Part shown: positions 15,051 through 23,878 of the stretch, piece after piece
How positions within the stretch are numbered: position 1 is the stretch's first letter
Layout: each line of letters begins with the position of its first letter
Origin: Paenibacillus silvisoli
GTDB lineage: Bacteria; Bacillota; Bacilli; Paenibacillales; Paenibacillaceae
Assembly: GCF_030866765.1 (NCBI RefSeq)
Contig: NZ_CP133017.1
Location: 5,684,501-5,748,500 of the forward strand
DNA length: 64,000 nt
Direction: 5' to 3'
The notes under the pieces: generated by a model
Told to the model about the DNA's origin: nothing
Databases searched by the model: none
What the model saw: only the letters and a program-made list of their open reading frames with translations
Translations under genes and position numbers: made by a program

Positions 15051-15079
15051 CCGGCCGGAAGCATTACACTCCCGGCCGG
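15051..15079 (-). other. Intercistronic hairpin between binding protein and permease
   Basis: Two copies of the palindrome CCGGCCGG are 13 bases apart, making an eight-pair GC stem. There is no U-run, so it is not a full terminator. Such hairpins after the binding-protein gene commonly protect its mRNA from 3' decay and give more binding protein than permease; this role is inferred. Confidence 0.6.
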
Positions 15080-15144
15080 ACCGCCTGACTTGCTGTTATT
15101 GGTGCTATACAGTGATTCCTCTTGCTTTGCGTTACGGTTGAACG

Positions 15145-16440
15145 TTATTCAGCCGCTTCAGCCAGCGTTGCGTACGTTTTGTTCAGCTCTGCTTTGACAT
15201 CGTCGATGCTTGCGCCGCCAACGATATATTTTTGCAAAATCTCGCCCGCTTTTTGCTCGAAGCCGTCCGGCCAGTACCCTTTAACCCACGGATACGTTAC
15301 GCCGCTTTCCAGGAACGTTTGCGTTTCTTTGGATAGCTGCGCATCCGGGAACGGAGCTTCTTTGACCGTCGAAATTTGCTTCGTGCCTACCGGGATAAAG
15401 CTTTTGCCCGCTTCGGACGTTGTCATCCACTCGAGGAACTTCATCACTTCCTTCAGGTTCTCGGAGTCCTTGTTCACGCGCCATACGATGTTGGAGTCCA
15501 CCATCAAGCCCGCTTGGGAGCCGTCGTCGCCGACCGGACCTGCCATGAAGCCCATGTCGATGTTCGGATTCAGCTTGCGCACCGCGTCTTCCACCCACGT
15601 GCCTTGGTGCATCATCGCCGCTTTGCCTTCCGCGAAGAGCGCGACTTGCGAGTTCAGATCCGTTTCAAGCGGCTTCGGATTGCCGTATTTCGTCGTCAGG
15701 TCGATCAGCTTGAATACGTTGGACGCTGCCGGAATGTCGAACAGCTTCTTGTCGCCGGCGTTCAGCTCGTCGAACGTTTTCGCGTAGTCGCCGCCCATGG
15801 ACGCGAGCACCTGCGTGAACGTTTGCTCCAGCACCCACCACTCTTTGTAGCCGTTCGCGAACGGGATGACGCCTTTCGCTTGCAGCTTCTTCGCCGCGTC
15901 CTCAAGCTCCGCGAACGTCTTCGGCATCTCGGTGATGCCCGCATCTGCGAACAGCTTCTTGTTATACACGAAGGAGTGCGCTTGCAGAACGAGCGGGAAG
16001 CCGAGCACTTTGCCGTCCAGCGTCACGCCCGGAAGCGCCGTGTCCACGATGTTCTTCATGAACGGCTCGTCCTTCAGGTCGTACACGTAATCTTGATACG
16101 TTTTGTTTTCGTTATAGGCGCCCGTCATGAAGATATCCGGGATATCGCCGGAGTTAATACGGGACTTCAACAGCGTCGGATAATCGTCTTGATGAATCGT
16201 CGCCGTGATCGTCACGTTCGGATGTTCTTTCTTGTAATCCGCCGCCAGCTTGTTGATGGCGTCGGTCATTTCCGGCGCATATTGGAGAATCGTGATCTCC
16301 ACCGGTTCCGTGCTGTTCGCGTTGCCGTTATTCGCGCTGCCGCCCTCGTTCGCGCTATTGTTTCCGTTGCTTCCGCAAGCGGTCAAAAGTGCCGGTACTA
16401 GCGTTGCCGCCGCAGCGACCGTAATCCAACGTTTTGCCAT
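15145..16440 (-). CDS. CUT1 extracellular sugar-binding lipoprotein
   Basis: A 431-residue lipoprotein. The start at ATG 16440 (MAKRWITVAAAATLVPALLT) gives a proper signal peptide ending in ALLTACGS, a lipobox with Cys at about residue 25, followed by a Gly/Asn/Ser-rich linker. The mature part is a family-1 solute-binding protein (KSRINSGDIPDIFMT and EGKAAMMHQGTW regions). GGGGAGG precedes the ATG. It captures the sugar outside the membrane and hands it to the MalF/MalG pair. Transcribed from its own promoter region, with a near-cre site 20 bases before the start. Substrate not known. Confidence 0.92.
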   Translation of the reverse strand: MAKRWITVAAAATLVPALLTACGSNGNNSANEGGSANNGNANSTEPVEITILQYAPEMTDAINKLAADYKKEHPNVTITATIHQDDYPTLLKSRINSGDIPDIFMTGAYNENKTYQDYVYDLKDEPFMKNIVDTALPGVTLDGKVLGFPLVLQAHSFVYNKKLFADAGITEMPKTFAELEDAAKKLQAKGVIPFANGYKEWWVLEQTFTQVLASMGGDYAKTFDELNAGDKKLFDIPAASNVFKLIDLTTKYGNPKPLETDLNSQVALFAEGKAAMMHQGTWVEDAVRKLNPNIDMGFMAGPVGDDGSQAGLMVDSNIVWRVNKDSENLKEVMKFLEWMTTSEAGKSFIPVGTKQISTVKEAPFPDAQLSKETQTFLESGVTYPWVKGYWPDGFEQKAGEILQKYIVGGASIDDVKAELNKTYATLAEAAE

Positions 16441-16460
16441 AATCGTAAGCCTCCCCATTT

Positions 16461-16475
16461 TGTTTAACGCTTACA
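16461..16475. promoter_or_regulatory. Possible imperfect cre site
   Basis: TGTTTAACGCTTACA (minus strand TGTAAGCGTTAAACA) matches the CcpA-binding consensus except for one extra base in the right half. It lies between the promoter region and the binding-protein start. CcpA control is plausible for a sugar importer, but the inserted base makes it a weak call. Confidence 0.4.
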
Positions 16476-16559
16476 TGCTGTTGTCCTTCGTCTTGGTTCT
16501 TCTCTATTTTCGACAAAAACCGCCATTCAAACAATGCAAAAAACAAGCGCCTTATGGGT

Positions 16560-16591
16560 AAAAAAATGACGAGTGCATGAGCCACTCGTCA
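16560..16591 (-). terminator. Terminator of the two-component operon
   Basis: The arms TGACGAGTG and CACTCGTCA pair perfectly around a seven-base loop with seven U after it on the minus strand. The stop codon of the response regulator gene lies inside the stem. Confidence 0.92.
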
Positions 16592-18184
16592 GGAGTCCAG
16601 CTTCGCCCGAAATTCGAGCGGCGTCAGACCGGTATATTTTTTGAACGCTTTGCTGAAATAATTTTGATCGCGGAAGCCGACCATTTCGCTGACGGTTTGG
16701 ATTTTGAGCGCTTTGTCGCTCAGCCATTCCTTCGCCTTCGTCATCCGGATTTGCAGCTGGTATTCATGAATGCCGAGCGCGTACTTCTGCTTGAAAACGC
16801 GGGTTAAATGCTCCTTGCTCATATGGAACCGCTCGGCGAAGAAAGAAACCGGCAGCTCCTCGAAGTAATGCAGATCGATATAGGCTTTGATTTTCTCCGG
16901 CGTCGAAGCGCCGCCGCCCGCACGGCCGAGCACCGCAAACAGCGAAATCATGAAGGAGATGACGGCGTGCTTGAACACGAGAAACTCGTAAATTTTCCCC
17001 CGCAGCAGCCGGTCGAACCGCTCCAGCTCGGCGGCCGCCTCCTGCTCGTCCACCTTGAACGCGGCCAGCAGCGACTCGGCGAGCAGGCGCAGCTCCGCCT
17101 CCATGGCGAGCATCCCGCTCATCGTCACGACACCCGCGGCTTCGATCTCCTCCAGCCACTTGCGCAGCTCCTGCACGGCCTGCTGCTCGCTGCCCGATTC
17201 CATCGCCTGGGCGATCAGATTCATCCGCTCGAGCAGTGACGGCCGGTCCGCTTCCGCGGCTTCCTTCTGTCCGGGAACCGGACGCAAATCGATCATGTTC
17301 AATGCCATCAGCGTCCGCTGCGCCGCATCGTAGGAGTCGCCGAGCCGTTCGAACGTTTCGGCGGCGCCTTCCGCCGCAACGAGCTTCACGGTGAACAGCG
17401 CGGTCAGCTTGTCCGACAGCCAGCCCATGCCGAAGCCCGGTTCCGCGTTCCGGCCGGTCGTCTTCACGATGGCAACCAGCTCCTGATCGTCCCGGCTGTT
17501 CTTGAAGCTGAACGTCTGGCCGAACGCCCCCAGCAGTTCGTCAACGGCGTTCGTGAGCGCGAAATAGAACGCGTGAGCATCGCCGGCGAATTTACCCTCT
17601 ATAGCCTCCGTTACATTCAGAAGCTTGAAGACGACGGCGCGGTATCTCGAGTCCGCCGTTTCCGGACCTAACACGGCTTCAAGCTCGCGAATATGATGAA
17701 ACCGTCCGCTCCGGTCAATGATCGTCGAGTAAATTTTCTCTTTGACGAGCGGAGCCGATAAATTCCGGTAAATCTGCGTTCGGCTCTCATGGCTGTGCTG
17801 TTCGCGGCGCTTGTCGATGATCGCGATCGCCTGCTCGATGACGCCGTTCAGATCGGCCTTGCGAATCGGCTTCAGCAAGTAATCGATGGAGCCTGCTTTC
17901 ATCGCGCTTCGCGCATAAGCGAAATCATCGAAGCCGCTGATGACGATGTAGCACGCATCCGGGTACGCCGAGCGGGCCTTCTCGAGAAATTGCTCGCCGC
18001 CCATCAGCGGCATTTTCATATCGACGAAAACAACGTCCGGCTTATGCTCTTCTAACAAGCTGAGTCCCTGTTTACCGTTCTCCGCTTCGGCAACCACCTC
18101 GACGCCATACTTCTCCCATTCCCCTAACGCCCGTATGGCACGGCGCGCCGGCAGCTCATCGTCAATGATGATAGCCTTGTACAT
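16589..18184 (-). CDS. YesN-type response regulator with AraC DNA-binding domain
   Basis: A 531-residue regulator. Residues 1-120 are a receiver domain (IIDDELPARRA, phospho-acceptor Asp55 in VFVDMKMPLMGG, and Lys in the LLKPIRK motif). The long middle region has no family I know. The last 100 residues are an AraC-type domain (FHMSKEHLTRVFKQKY, VGFRDQNYFSKAFKKYTG). Its start overlaps the end of the kinase gene by 23 bases, so the two are translated together. It very likely activates the adjacent importer operon when its sugar is sensed, as with other YesMN-like pairs in Paenibacillus. Confidence 0.92.
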   Translation of the reverse strand: MYKAIIIDDELPARRAIRALGEWEKYGVEVVAEAENGKQGLSLLEEHKPDVVFVDMKMPLMGGEQFLEKARSAYPDACYIVISGFDDFAYARSAMKAGSIDYLLKPIRKADLNGVIEQAIAIIDKRREQHSHESRTQIYRNLSAPLVKEKIYSTIIDRSGRFHHIRELEAVLGPETADSRYRAVVFKLLNVTEAIEGKFAGDAHAFYFALTNAVDELLGAFGQTFSFKNSRDDQELVAIVKTTGRNAEPGFGMGWLSDKLTALFTVKLVAAEGAAETFERLGDSYDAAQRTLMALNMIDLRPVPGQKEAAEADRPSLLERMNLIAQAMESGSEQQAVQELRKWLEEIEAAGVVTMSGMLAMEAELRLLAESLLAAFKVDEQEAAAELERFDRLLRGKIYEFLVFKHAVISFMISLFAVLGRAGGGASTPEKIKAYIDLHYFEELPVSFFAERFHMSKEHLTRVFKQKYALGIHEYQLQIRMTKAKEWLSDKALKIQTVSEMVGFRDQNYFSKAFKKYTGLTPLEFRAKLDS

Positions 18185-19967
18185 ACGGTCTCTCCTCTCT
18201 AAGCGGCAGCGTCACCAGCACATCCGTCCCGGCGCCCGGATCGCTGCGGATTTGCAGCGTCGACTCTTGGCCGAACAGCAGCTTGATTCGCGCATTCACG
18301 TTATTCAAGCCGATGCCCTCGCGGTACTCCAGCTCTTGATTGTCCAAGTAGGCGCGAATTTCGGCCAGCCGGTTCGCCGCTATGCCTGGGCCGTTGTCGG
18401 AAACGGTCAATAGCAGCTGTCCATCGACAGCCTCCGCTTTCACCTTCACTTCCATCTCCCCGGTCATTTGCTCCAGTCCATGCTTGATCGTATTTTCCAC
18501 CAGTATTTGCAGGATCATTTTCGGAATCCATGCTTCTGTCGCAGCTTCCTCCGCTTCGACCTGAAGCCGGAGCCTCGTGCCGAAACGCGCTTGCTGCAGC
18601 AGCATGTAATCGCCGATGTAGGCCAGCTCCTCCTTGACTCTGACCGTCTCGGCTTCTTTAATCGAATAGCGCAGCGAGGAGGCGAGCGCATCGACCATTT
18701 CCTGAATCGTATCCATCCCGCTCACGATCGCCTCGGTCGAAATCGCCTGCAGCGCGTTGTACAGAAAATGAGGATTGATCTGCGCTTCCAGCGCAATGAG
18801 CCGCGCCGTCCGTTCGTTCAGCTGCATCTCGTAGCGCTCGGCGATCAGATCGTTGATGCGGACGATCATCTGATTGTATTTTCGCGACAAATGGGCGATC
18901 TCGTCCGTCCCTTCGAGCTCGCTCTGCACCTCGAAATTGCCGTCGCCGAGCATGCCGATTTGGCGGGACAGCTTCATGAGCCGTCGCGTAATCGCGTTCG
19001 CCGCCACCACGATGACGGAGATTAGCAGCACCACCGCCGCCGCGCCTACGAGCAGATTGATGAAGCGGGCATGCGAAGCTTCCTCGTTCAGCACGCTGTA
19101 TGGCGTCAGCGTGACGAGCTTCCAGCCGTTGTGCGGCGAAACGTTGTAGATGGCCAAATAACGCTCGCCGTCGATCGACCAGCTCCGAGACTCCGTATCC
19201 TTCGCCTCGGCCGGAATCGCGCGCAGCAGCCGAGCGGTCTCGCTCTCCGCAAGCTTCGGACCGTCCGTGTAGAACAGCCGGTTCGACTCGTTGAAGATGC
19301 CGATATACTCGCCGGATTTGCCCGAAATATCCTGCAGAATCCGTTTGACTTCCTTCAGGTTGTAGGTAATCGAGACAGCGGCGAGCGGCTTCTTATCGGC
19401 AATGTTGATCAGGATCCGGTGGAACACGAGAAAGCTGCCTTCACCGTCGCTTTCTCCGTTATAACCCGATTCAAGGCTCCGAAACTTGCGGCTGTGAGCC
19501 GCCTGCGCATACCACGGCTCCTCGGACGGCGCGTTCGTCGCCTGCTGCCGCAGGTTCACGAACGCCTTCGACATCGTGTACAGCTGTCCGGCCTTCGGCG
19601 TGTAAATCGACGCCTCGTCGATATCGTCGCTGGAATAGTACAGATTTTTCAGTTGATTCTGTATGTAGAGCTGGCTGCCATACTCCTTCGAGATGATGGC
19701 GTCCATAAACTGCGCGTCCTTGCGCAGCGAAATCGAAAGATCATCGATCCGGTCCAGGTAGCCGTCGAGGTTCTGGTTGACCAGCTTCAAAATTTTGCGG
19801 TTGCTTTCGATGAAATTGTCCCGGTTGAGGCCAGCCGACTGCAAGTAGGACAAGTACGAGAGCAGGATGACGATGCATGCCGCAATCGCCGAGAAGAGCA
19901 TGATCAGCTGATTGCGCAGCTTGCTCGCAATATGTCCGCGAAGCCAGTGCCACCATTTTATGAACAT
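18162..19967 (-). CDS. YesM-type sensor histidine kinase
   Basis: A 601-residue membrane kinase from ATG 19967 (GGAGGA six bases upstream). One transmembrane span near residues 20-40, a large extracellular sensor of the double Cache type, a second span near 295-315, a HAMP region (RRLMKLSRQIGMLGDGNF), then the His-kinase domain with NPHFLYN and phosphorylated His400, and an ATPase domain (LVENTIKHGLEQM, DNGPGI, and a later G-rich box). These kinases sense sugar-bound proteins or sugars outside. Partner: the response regulator encoded immediately after. Confidence 0.92.
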   Translation of the reverse strand: MFIKWWHWLRGHIASKLRNQLIMLFSAIAACIVILLSYLSYLQSAGLNRDNFIESNRKILKLVNQNLDGYLDRIDDLSISLRKDAQFMDAIISKEYGSQLYIQNQLKNLYYSSDDIDEASIYTPKAGQLYTMSKAFVNLRQQATNAPSEEPWYAQAAHSRKFRSLESGYNGESDGEGSFLVFHRILINIADKKPLAAVSITYNLKEVKRILQDISGKSGEYIGIFNESNRLFYTDGPKLAESETARLLRAIPAEAKDTESRSWSIDGERYLAIYNVSPHNGWKLVTLTPYSVLNEEASHARFINLLVGAAAVVLLISVIVVAANAITRRLMKLSRQIGMLGDGNFEVQSELEGTDEIAHLSRKYNQMIVRINDLIAERYEMQLNERTARLIALEAQINPHFLYNALQAISTEAIVSGMDTIQEMVDALASSLRYSIKEAETVRVKEELAYIGDYMLLQQARFGTRLRLQVEAEEAATEAWIPKMILQILVENTIKHGLEQMTGEMEVKVKAEAVDGQLLLTVSDNGPGIAANRLAEIRAYLDNQELEYREGIGLNNVNARIKLLFGQESTLQIRSDPGAGTDVLVTLPLREERPYVQGYHH

Positions 19968-19995
19968 AGGATGTCCTCCAAGGCAGAATAGCATC

Positions 19996-20024
19996 ATTAT
20001 AGCGCTTCGGTTGGCGAGATGCAC
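19996..20024 (-). promoter_or_regulatory. Possible promoter of the two-component operon
   Basis: A perfect TATAAT on the minus strand (19996-20001) stands about 30 bases before the kinase start. The -35 is poor: GTGCAT at 17 bases. This is the only sigma-A-like -10 in the short gap to the bactofilin terminator. Confidence 0.45.
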
Positions 20025-20035
20025 GGCCGCGCAGC

Positions 20036-20085
20036 AAAAAGGACGGCCGCTCCGGAAGGTTTCAACTCCTCCCAGGCACCGTCCT
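20036..20085 (-). terminator. Terminator after the bactofilin genes
   Basis: AGGACGG and CCGTCCT pair at the base of a long stem with a further inner pairing (CCTGGGAGG region with CCTTCCGG), followed by a U-run on the minus strand. It lies just after the stop at 20091. Confidence 0.75.
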
Positions 20086-20090
20086 GCCGA

Positions 20091-20762
20091 TTACAGCTTT
20101 ACTTCCTGACTCACCTTCGCATCCTTGCTCACCTTCAGCGATTTGCGGTATTCCACCAGGCCGATCCGGCAGCCCGGGCCGATCGTAACCGTCGTGCCTC
20201 GCACCACATCCGCGACCGTATGCTCCAGATAGACGTTTTCGCACTCCACCATCTCGCAGGTCAGCCCCATCGGCGGCGTCGCGGAGAACCACTGCTTCAA
20301 TCCGCCCCACTTGCTCTTCCGTACGTTAATCCGTCCGCCGCCGATTTCCTTCGCCCTGCAAGGCCCCCACGTGCGAATCTCCACTTCGTTCGCGCTCAGC
20401 AGACCGTGGATATGAAACCCGCCTCTAGCGTCAAAATAATCCGCCTCGCATTCGCCCTGCACGTCGATCTGTCCGCGAATCTTGACGGTTCGGCCCCGAA
20501 TGCTTCCCTGAATGTCCAGCTGTCCCAGGACGTTCAATTGGACGCCCTGCATATCGCCGCGAATCTTCGCATCGCCGATTTGACGGTACTGCCCCACCTT
20601 CACGGAGCCGGACACATTCAGCGACCCCATGCTTCTGACGGTCTCGCTGTCGAGCGACCCCAGCACCTGACCGTCGCCCATAATATGAACGCTGTCAAAC
20701 GAACCGCCGGACGTCGATCCGGATCCGGTAATTTTCACTTTTCTGCTTACGCCGGTTGCCAT
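20091..20762 (-). CDS. Bactofilin-like polymer-forming protein (second of pair)
   Basis: A 223-residue protein made of repeated short beta-strands with conserved Gly (GDGQVLGSLDSETVRSMG, QLDIQGSIRGRTVKIRG), the right-handed beta-helix pattern of bactofilins and of Bacillus YhbE/YhbF-like proteins. The middle has charged segments (RKSKWGGLKQWFSA) that could be a loop. Such proteins polymerise on the membrane and shape or anchor structures. It lies 17 bases after its paralogue and ends before a terminator. Exact cellular role is unknown. Confidence 0.8.
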   Translation of the reverse strand: MATGVSRKVKITGSGSTSGGSFDSVHIMGDGQVLGSLDSETVRSMGSLNVSGSVKVGQYRQIGDAKIRGDMQGVQLNVLGQLDIQGSIRGRTVKIRGQIDVQGECEADYFDARGGFHIHGLLSANEVEIRTWGPCRAKEIGGGRINVRKSKWGGLKQWFSATPPMGLTCEMVECENVYLEHTVADVVRGTTVTIGPGCRIGLVEYRKSLKVSKDAKVSQEVKL

Positions 20763-20779
20763 GGTCTCACCTCTCCGCT

Positions 20780-21472
20780 TTATACTTGGACTTTCGCGCG
20801 ATTGCGGACGACGGCGTCCGGGTGCACGATAAGCTCGGTTTCGTATTCAACGCGGTCGATGACGCTGCCTGCCCCGATCGAGACGCGCCGTCCCCGAACC
20901 AGCGCCGCCGTCGTTTCCTTCAGCTCGAGATCGTCCCCTTCAATCCGATCGGCGCGCATATGGGCCTGCCAGTTCGCCGGCAGAATCGAATGCAGAAGCC
21001 GCTTGATCGAGCTGCTGCCGCCATGCTTCATGCGAAGCTCTCTGCACCGGATGATCTCCGCCCGCACCGGACCGTCCAAATCAATTTCAAGCCGATCCGC
21101 GCTAAGCACGCCTCCCACGTTCATGGCGCCTTTCACCTGGCATTGAAACGCCATGCAATCTCCGTATACTTTCATGTACCCGTTTATTTGATAGTGATCG
21201 CAGCGCAAGCCGCCCCGCACTTTGATGTGTCCCTCCAGCTGCATGACCGCAGCTTGGACGGAGCCGTCCACCGTCAGCGTGCCCGAAGCTTTAAAGCGCT
21301 CCTCCGCACGAACGCTTCCCTTTACCGTCGCCATGCCGTTCATCGAGAAGGAGTGGCAGTCCAGGCTTCCGTCCACCTTGCTGACCCCTTCCAGCTCCAC
21401 GCGGTGGAACTCTCCTCCGCCTGTATTGCCAATTCCCGAAATCGCGAAATCCGGCCGATTCATCGTATTCAT
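20780..21472 (-). CDS. Bactofilin-like polymer-forming protein (first of pair)
   Basis: A 230-residue paralogue of the following gene, with the same repeat rhythm (EGVSKVDGSLDCHSFSMNG, KASGTLTVDGSVQAAVMQLE) and a matching C-terminal half (RGRRVSIGAGSVIDRVEYET versus RGTTVTIGPGCRIGLVEYRK in the other). The pair must have arisen by duplication and may form a mixed polymer like BacE/BacF in Bacillus. No membrane segment is visible. It begins the two-gene operon. Confidence 0.8.
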   Translation of the reverse strand: MNTMNRPDFAISGIGNTGGGEFHRVELEGVSKVDGSLDCHSFSMNGMATVKGSVRAEERFKASGTLTVDGSVQAAVMQLEGHIKVRGGLRCDHYQINGYMKVYGDCMAFQCQVKGAMNVGGVLSADRLEIDLDGPVRAEIIRCRELRMKHGGSSSIKRLLHSILPANWQAHMRADRIEGDDLELKETTAALVRGRRVSIGAGSVIDRVEYETELIVHPDAVVRNRAKVQV

Positions 21473-21597
21473 CGTTCATTCCTCCATAGGTTCATTAGGT
21501 TACTTTCATTATGGAACGAAACGGAATCGGCAGACAGCGGCGCAGGATGGAACCTTGCATACGTCCGCAGACTGATCTTATTTCCTCGAAAAAAGAC

Positions 21598-21625
21598 AAA
21601 AAAAAAACAGAGCCGCTCGGCCCTG
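21598..21625 (-). terminator. Terminator after ndoA
   Basis: On the minus strand CAGGGCCG pairs with CGGCTCTG (one G-U pair) and a run of about ten U follows. It lies 20 bases after the ndoA stop at 21646, ending the toxin-antitoxin transcript. Confidence 0.8.
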
Positions 21626-21645
21626 CTGTCGTGTATTGCGATGGT

Positions 21646-21996
21646 TCAAAAATCGATTAGACCGACGCTGATTTGGAGCGCCTCGTCAACCTTGCGCATA
21701 GTCTCGTCGTCGAGATGCGTTATTTTATCGGTCAGGCGCTGTTTGTCAATCGTCCGGATTTGTTCCAATAGCAGAACGGAATCGCGGTCAAATCCATGCA
21801 AGGCCGCATCAATCTCCACGTGCGTCGGCAGTTTGGCCTTCTGAATCTGGGCCGTAATGGCTGCCACGATGACGGTAGGACTGAAGCGGTTGCCAATATC
21901 GTTTTGAATAACCAGAACAGGACGAACGCCTCCCTGTTCAGAACCGACAACAGGTGACAAGTCTGCAAAAAACACATCGCCGCGTTTAACGATCAA
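21646..21996 (-). CDS. ndoA: EndoA/MazF-type mRNA interferase toxin
   Basis: A 116-residue toxin, the same length as Bacillus subtilis EndoA. The conserved start [20 protein letters not shown], catalytic Arg25 in [11 protein letters not shown] and Thr48 in AAITAQIQ, and the C-terminal VGLIDF all match. It cuts single-stranded mRNA, in Bacillus at UACAU, when free of its antitoxin. It lies three bases after the antitoxin gene with which it forms one unit, in the normal Bacillales position downstream of alr. Confidence 0.96.
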   Translation of the reverse strand: MIVKRGDVFFADLSPVVGSEQGGVRPVLVIQNDIGNRFSPTVIVAAITAQIQKAKLPTHVEIDAALHGFDRDSVLLLEQIRTIDKQRLTDKITHLDDETMRKVDEALQISVGLIDF

Positions 21997-21999
21997 GCT

Positions 22000-22281
22000 T
22001 TACACCCCGCTTACGAGTCGGCCGAGCGTATCGCCGGCATCTTCCTCCGCTTGAAAAGCTTCCGAAGCCATCACAAGGTTGATTTTTGCCATTTCCAAAT
22101 AGCCTCGCTGCATCGAATCGCGAATCTGACGTTTCTTCCGCTCAACCAAGTACAATTTCATTGCCTGACGAATGAATTCGCTTCGGTTCGAGTTTTCTTT
22201 GGCGACGATTCCGTCGACTTCCTCCAGCAAATGATCTGGTAAGCTGATCATAATCCTTTTGGTATTTTGCAAATTGGCCAC
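22000..22281 (-). CDS. ndoAI: EndoAI/MazE-type ribbon-helix-helix antitoxin
   Basis: A 93-residue protein starting at a GTG with GGGGGTG nine bases before it. The first 45 residues are a CopG/ribbon-helix-helix domain (TKRIMISLPDHLLEEVDGIV, SNRSEFIRQAMKLYLVER), which dimerises and binds the operator; the C-terminal half (AKINLVMASEAFQAEEDAG) blocks the toxin's RNA groove. The complex usually represses its own promoter. A sigma-A-like -10 (TATAAT, minus strand 22346-22351) lies about 65 bases upstream. Confidence 0.95.
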   Translation of the reverse strand: MANLQNTKRIMISLPDHLLEEVDGIVAKENSNRSEFIRQAMKLYLVERKKRQIRDSMQRGYLEMAKINLVMASEAFQAEEDAGDTLGRLVSGV

Positions 22282-22345
22282 CGAACTCGCACCCCCAAAA
22301 CATTTCCAGCAAAAAACAGTAACAGTATGTCATTGTTTGGTCCGT

Positions 22346-22351
22346 ATTATA
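22346..22351 (-). promoter_or_regulatory. -10 element of the ndoAI-ndoA promoter
   Basis: A perfect TATAAT on the minus strand 65 bases before the antitoxin start, in AT-rich sequence. No good -35 is present at 16-18 bases, which may reflect a promoter that needs little recognition there or an activator. The rest of the 243-base gap after alr shows no gene. Confidence 0.5.
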
Positions 22352-22524
22352 CACCTTCATATGTATGCAGACCGTATATCAAGTATGCTGCATCGAAGAG
22401 ATGATTTCAGACCTAAGACGGCACGCTGGATGCCGACTCTACAATATTCGCGATAAGACGATAAAATCCTCTCTAACCACCGAAAATCCTTACTAGGAAA
22501 TTGATTCCTGACGAACCAACCCGC

Positions 22525-23709
22525 TTACAGAAGCGGATTGGTCACGGCAACGGTTTGCTGCCCTCGCATGTATACGCGCGGTACGCGCGCCGCAAGCATG
22601 CAGATCACCTCGTAAGGGATCGTGCCCAGCTTGTCGGCAAACTCTTCGGCGGAGATAACTTCTTCGCCCTGATTGCCGATCAGCACGACTTCCTCGCCTG
22701 CGCGAACCGGTTCCTGCCCTTCTTGAACGCTGTCCAGCGCGATCATGCACTGATCCATACAGATCGTGCCTAGCACCGGCACGCGGCGTCCGCGAAGCAG
22801 CATTTCCGCCTTGCCCGTCAGCATCCGGCTGAAGCCGTCCGCATAGCCGACCGGCACCGTTCCGATCGCTTCCTTGCCTTGCGTGAAATAACGCGTGCCG
22901 TAGCTGATGCCCCAGCCCTCCGGCGCTTCCTTGACCATGACGACCGCAGACTTGATCGTCATGACAGGCTCGAGCGTGACGCGTTCCCGGTTGCACTCGG
23001 CCGAAGGATATAGGCCATACATGCTGATCCCGAGGCGCAGCATGCCCCCGCCCATCATTGGCGTGTCAATGCCTGCGGCGCTATTGGCCGCATGAATGAT
23101 CGGAATGTGCAGACCGGCTTCCTTCACTTGGCCGACCAACGTGGAGAAGCGCTTATACTGCAGCTCGGTGTAGCCTTTATCGGCTTCGTCCGCCCGCGCA
23201 TAATGCGTGAACAGCCCTTCAACTTCTATATTCGGCTCTTGCAAGGCGCGCGAAATGAAGGCCAGCGCGTCATCGCCCGCCAGCTTGCCTAATCGGCCCA
23301 TGCCGGTATCGACTTTCATATGAACGGTCAGCTTCCTGCCTTCAACCTTCGGCAATGCCGCTGCCGCTTCCAAGATCTCTTCGCTGAACAGCGCAATGGC
23401 GATATTCGCCTCGCGAGCGGCTGCCAATCCTTCCGGCGGCACGTAGCCGAGTACGAGAATAGGCGTCTTGATGCCTGCATTCCGCAGCTGAAGCGCTTCG
23501 TCCAGAAAAGCAACGCCGAGAAAATCAACGCCGCAGCGTTCGGCTTCCCGCGCCACTTCGACGGCGCCATGGCCGTACGCGTTCGCTTTGACCGAGGCCA
23601 TGAGCTTCATGCCATCCGGCATGACCTCGCGAAAAGACTGCAAATTGTGCGCTAGCGCATCCAAGGATATCTCTGCCCGCGTCGGGCGATAATAAGCATT
23701 CGCAACCAC
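22525..23709 (-). CDS. alr: Alanine racemase
   Basis: A PLP-dependent enzyme that makes D-alanine for the cell wall. The lysine that holds PLP is in SVKANAYGHG (residue 41 from the GTG start), and the other catalytic base, a tyrosine, is in ISYGTRY. Two starts further upstream (TTG 23730, ATG 23724) have no usable ribosome binding site, while GTG 23709 follows AAGGTGG and gives 394 residues starting near NAYYRPTRAE, the usual family length. A dimeric cytoplasmic protein. Gene order ydcC-alr-ndoAI-ndoA is conserved in Bacillales. A hairpin ends 26 bases upstream of the chosen start. Confidence 0.93.
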   Translation of the reverse strand: MVANAYYRPTRAEISLDALAHNLQSFREVMPDGMKLMASVKANAYGHGAVEVAREAERCGVDFLGVAFLDEALQLRNAGIKTPILVLGYVPPEGLAAAREANIAIALFSEEILEAAAALPKVEGRKLTVHMKVDTGMGRLGKLAGDDALAFISRALQEPNIEVEGLFTHYARADEADKGYTELQYKRFSTLVGQVKEAGLHIPIIHAANSAAGIDTPMMGGGMLRLGISMYGLYPSAECNRERVTLEPVMTIKSAVVMVKEAPEGWGISYGTRYFTQGKEAIGTVPVGYADGFSRMLTGKAEMLLRGRRVPVLGTICMDQCMIALDSVQEGQEPVRAGEEVVLIGNQGEEVISAEEFADKLGTIPYEVICMLAARVPRVYMRGQQTVAVTNPLL

Positions 23710-23734
23710 TTGCTCCACCTTCATTCCCAAAAGT

Positions 23735-23768
23735 AAACGCCCGCCACGTTAGAAATGGGCAGGCGTTT
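23735..23768 (-). terminator. Hairpin between ydcC-like gene and alr
   Basis: AAACGCC and GGCGTTT arms with an inner GCC/GGC make a stem of about ten pairs, then a short T-run (ACTTTTG) on the minus strand and at once the start region of alr. It could be a leaky terminator or attenuator limiting read-through from the lipoprotein gene into alr. Confidence 0.55.
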
Positions 23769-23878
23769 ATCTCATTAACCCGTAGACCTTTATGTTAAAC
23801 GCTGATGCTTTGCGCTGTCAATAAAACAGACGGCCATACTGGCTTATAAGTACTGGAAATTTCGCGGGCCTGGACCCG

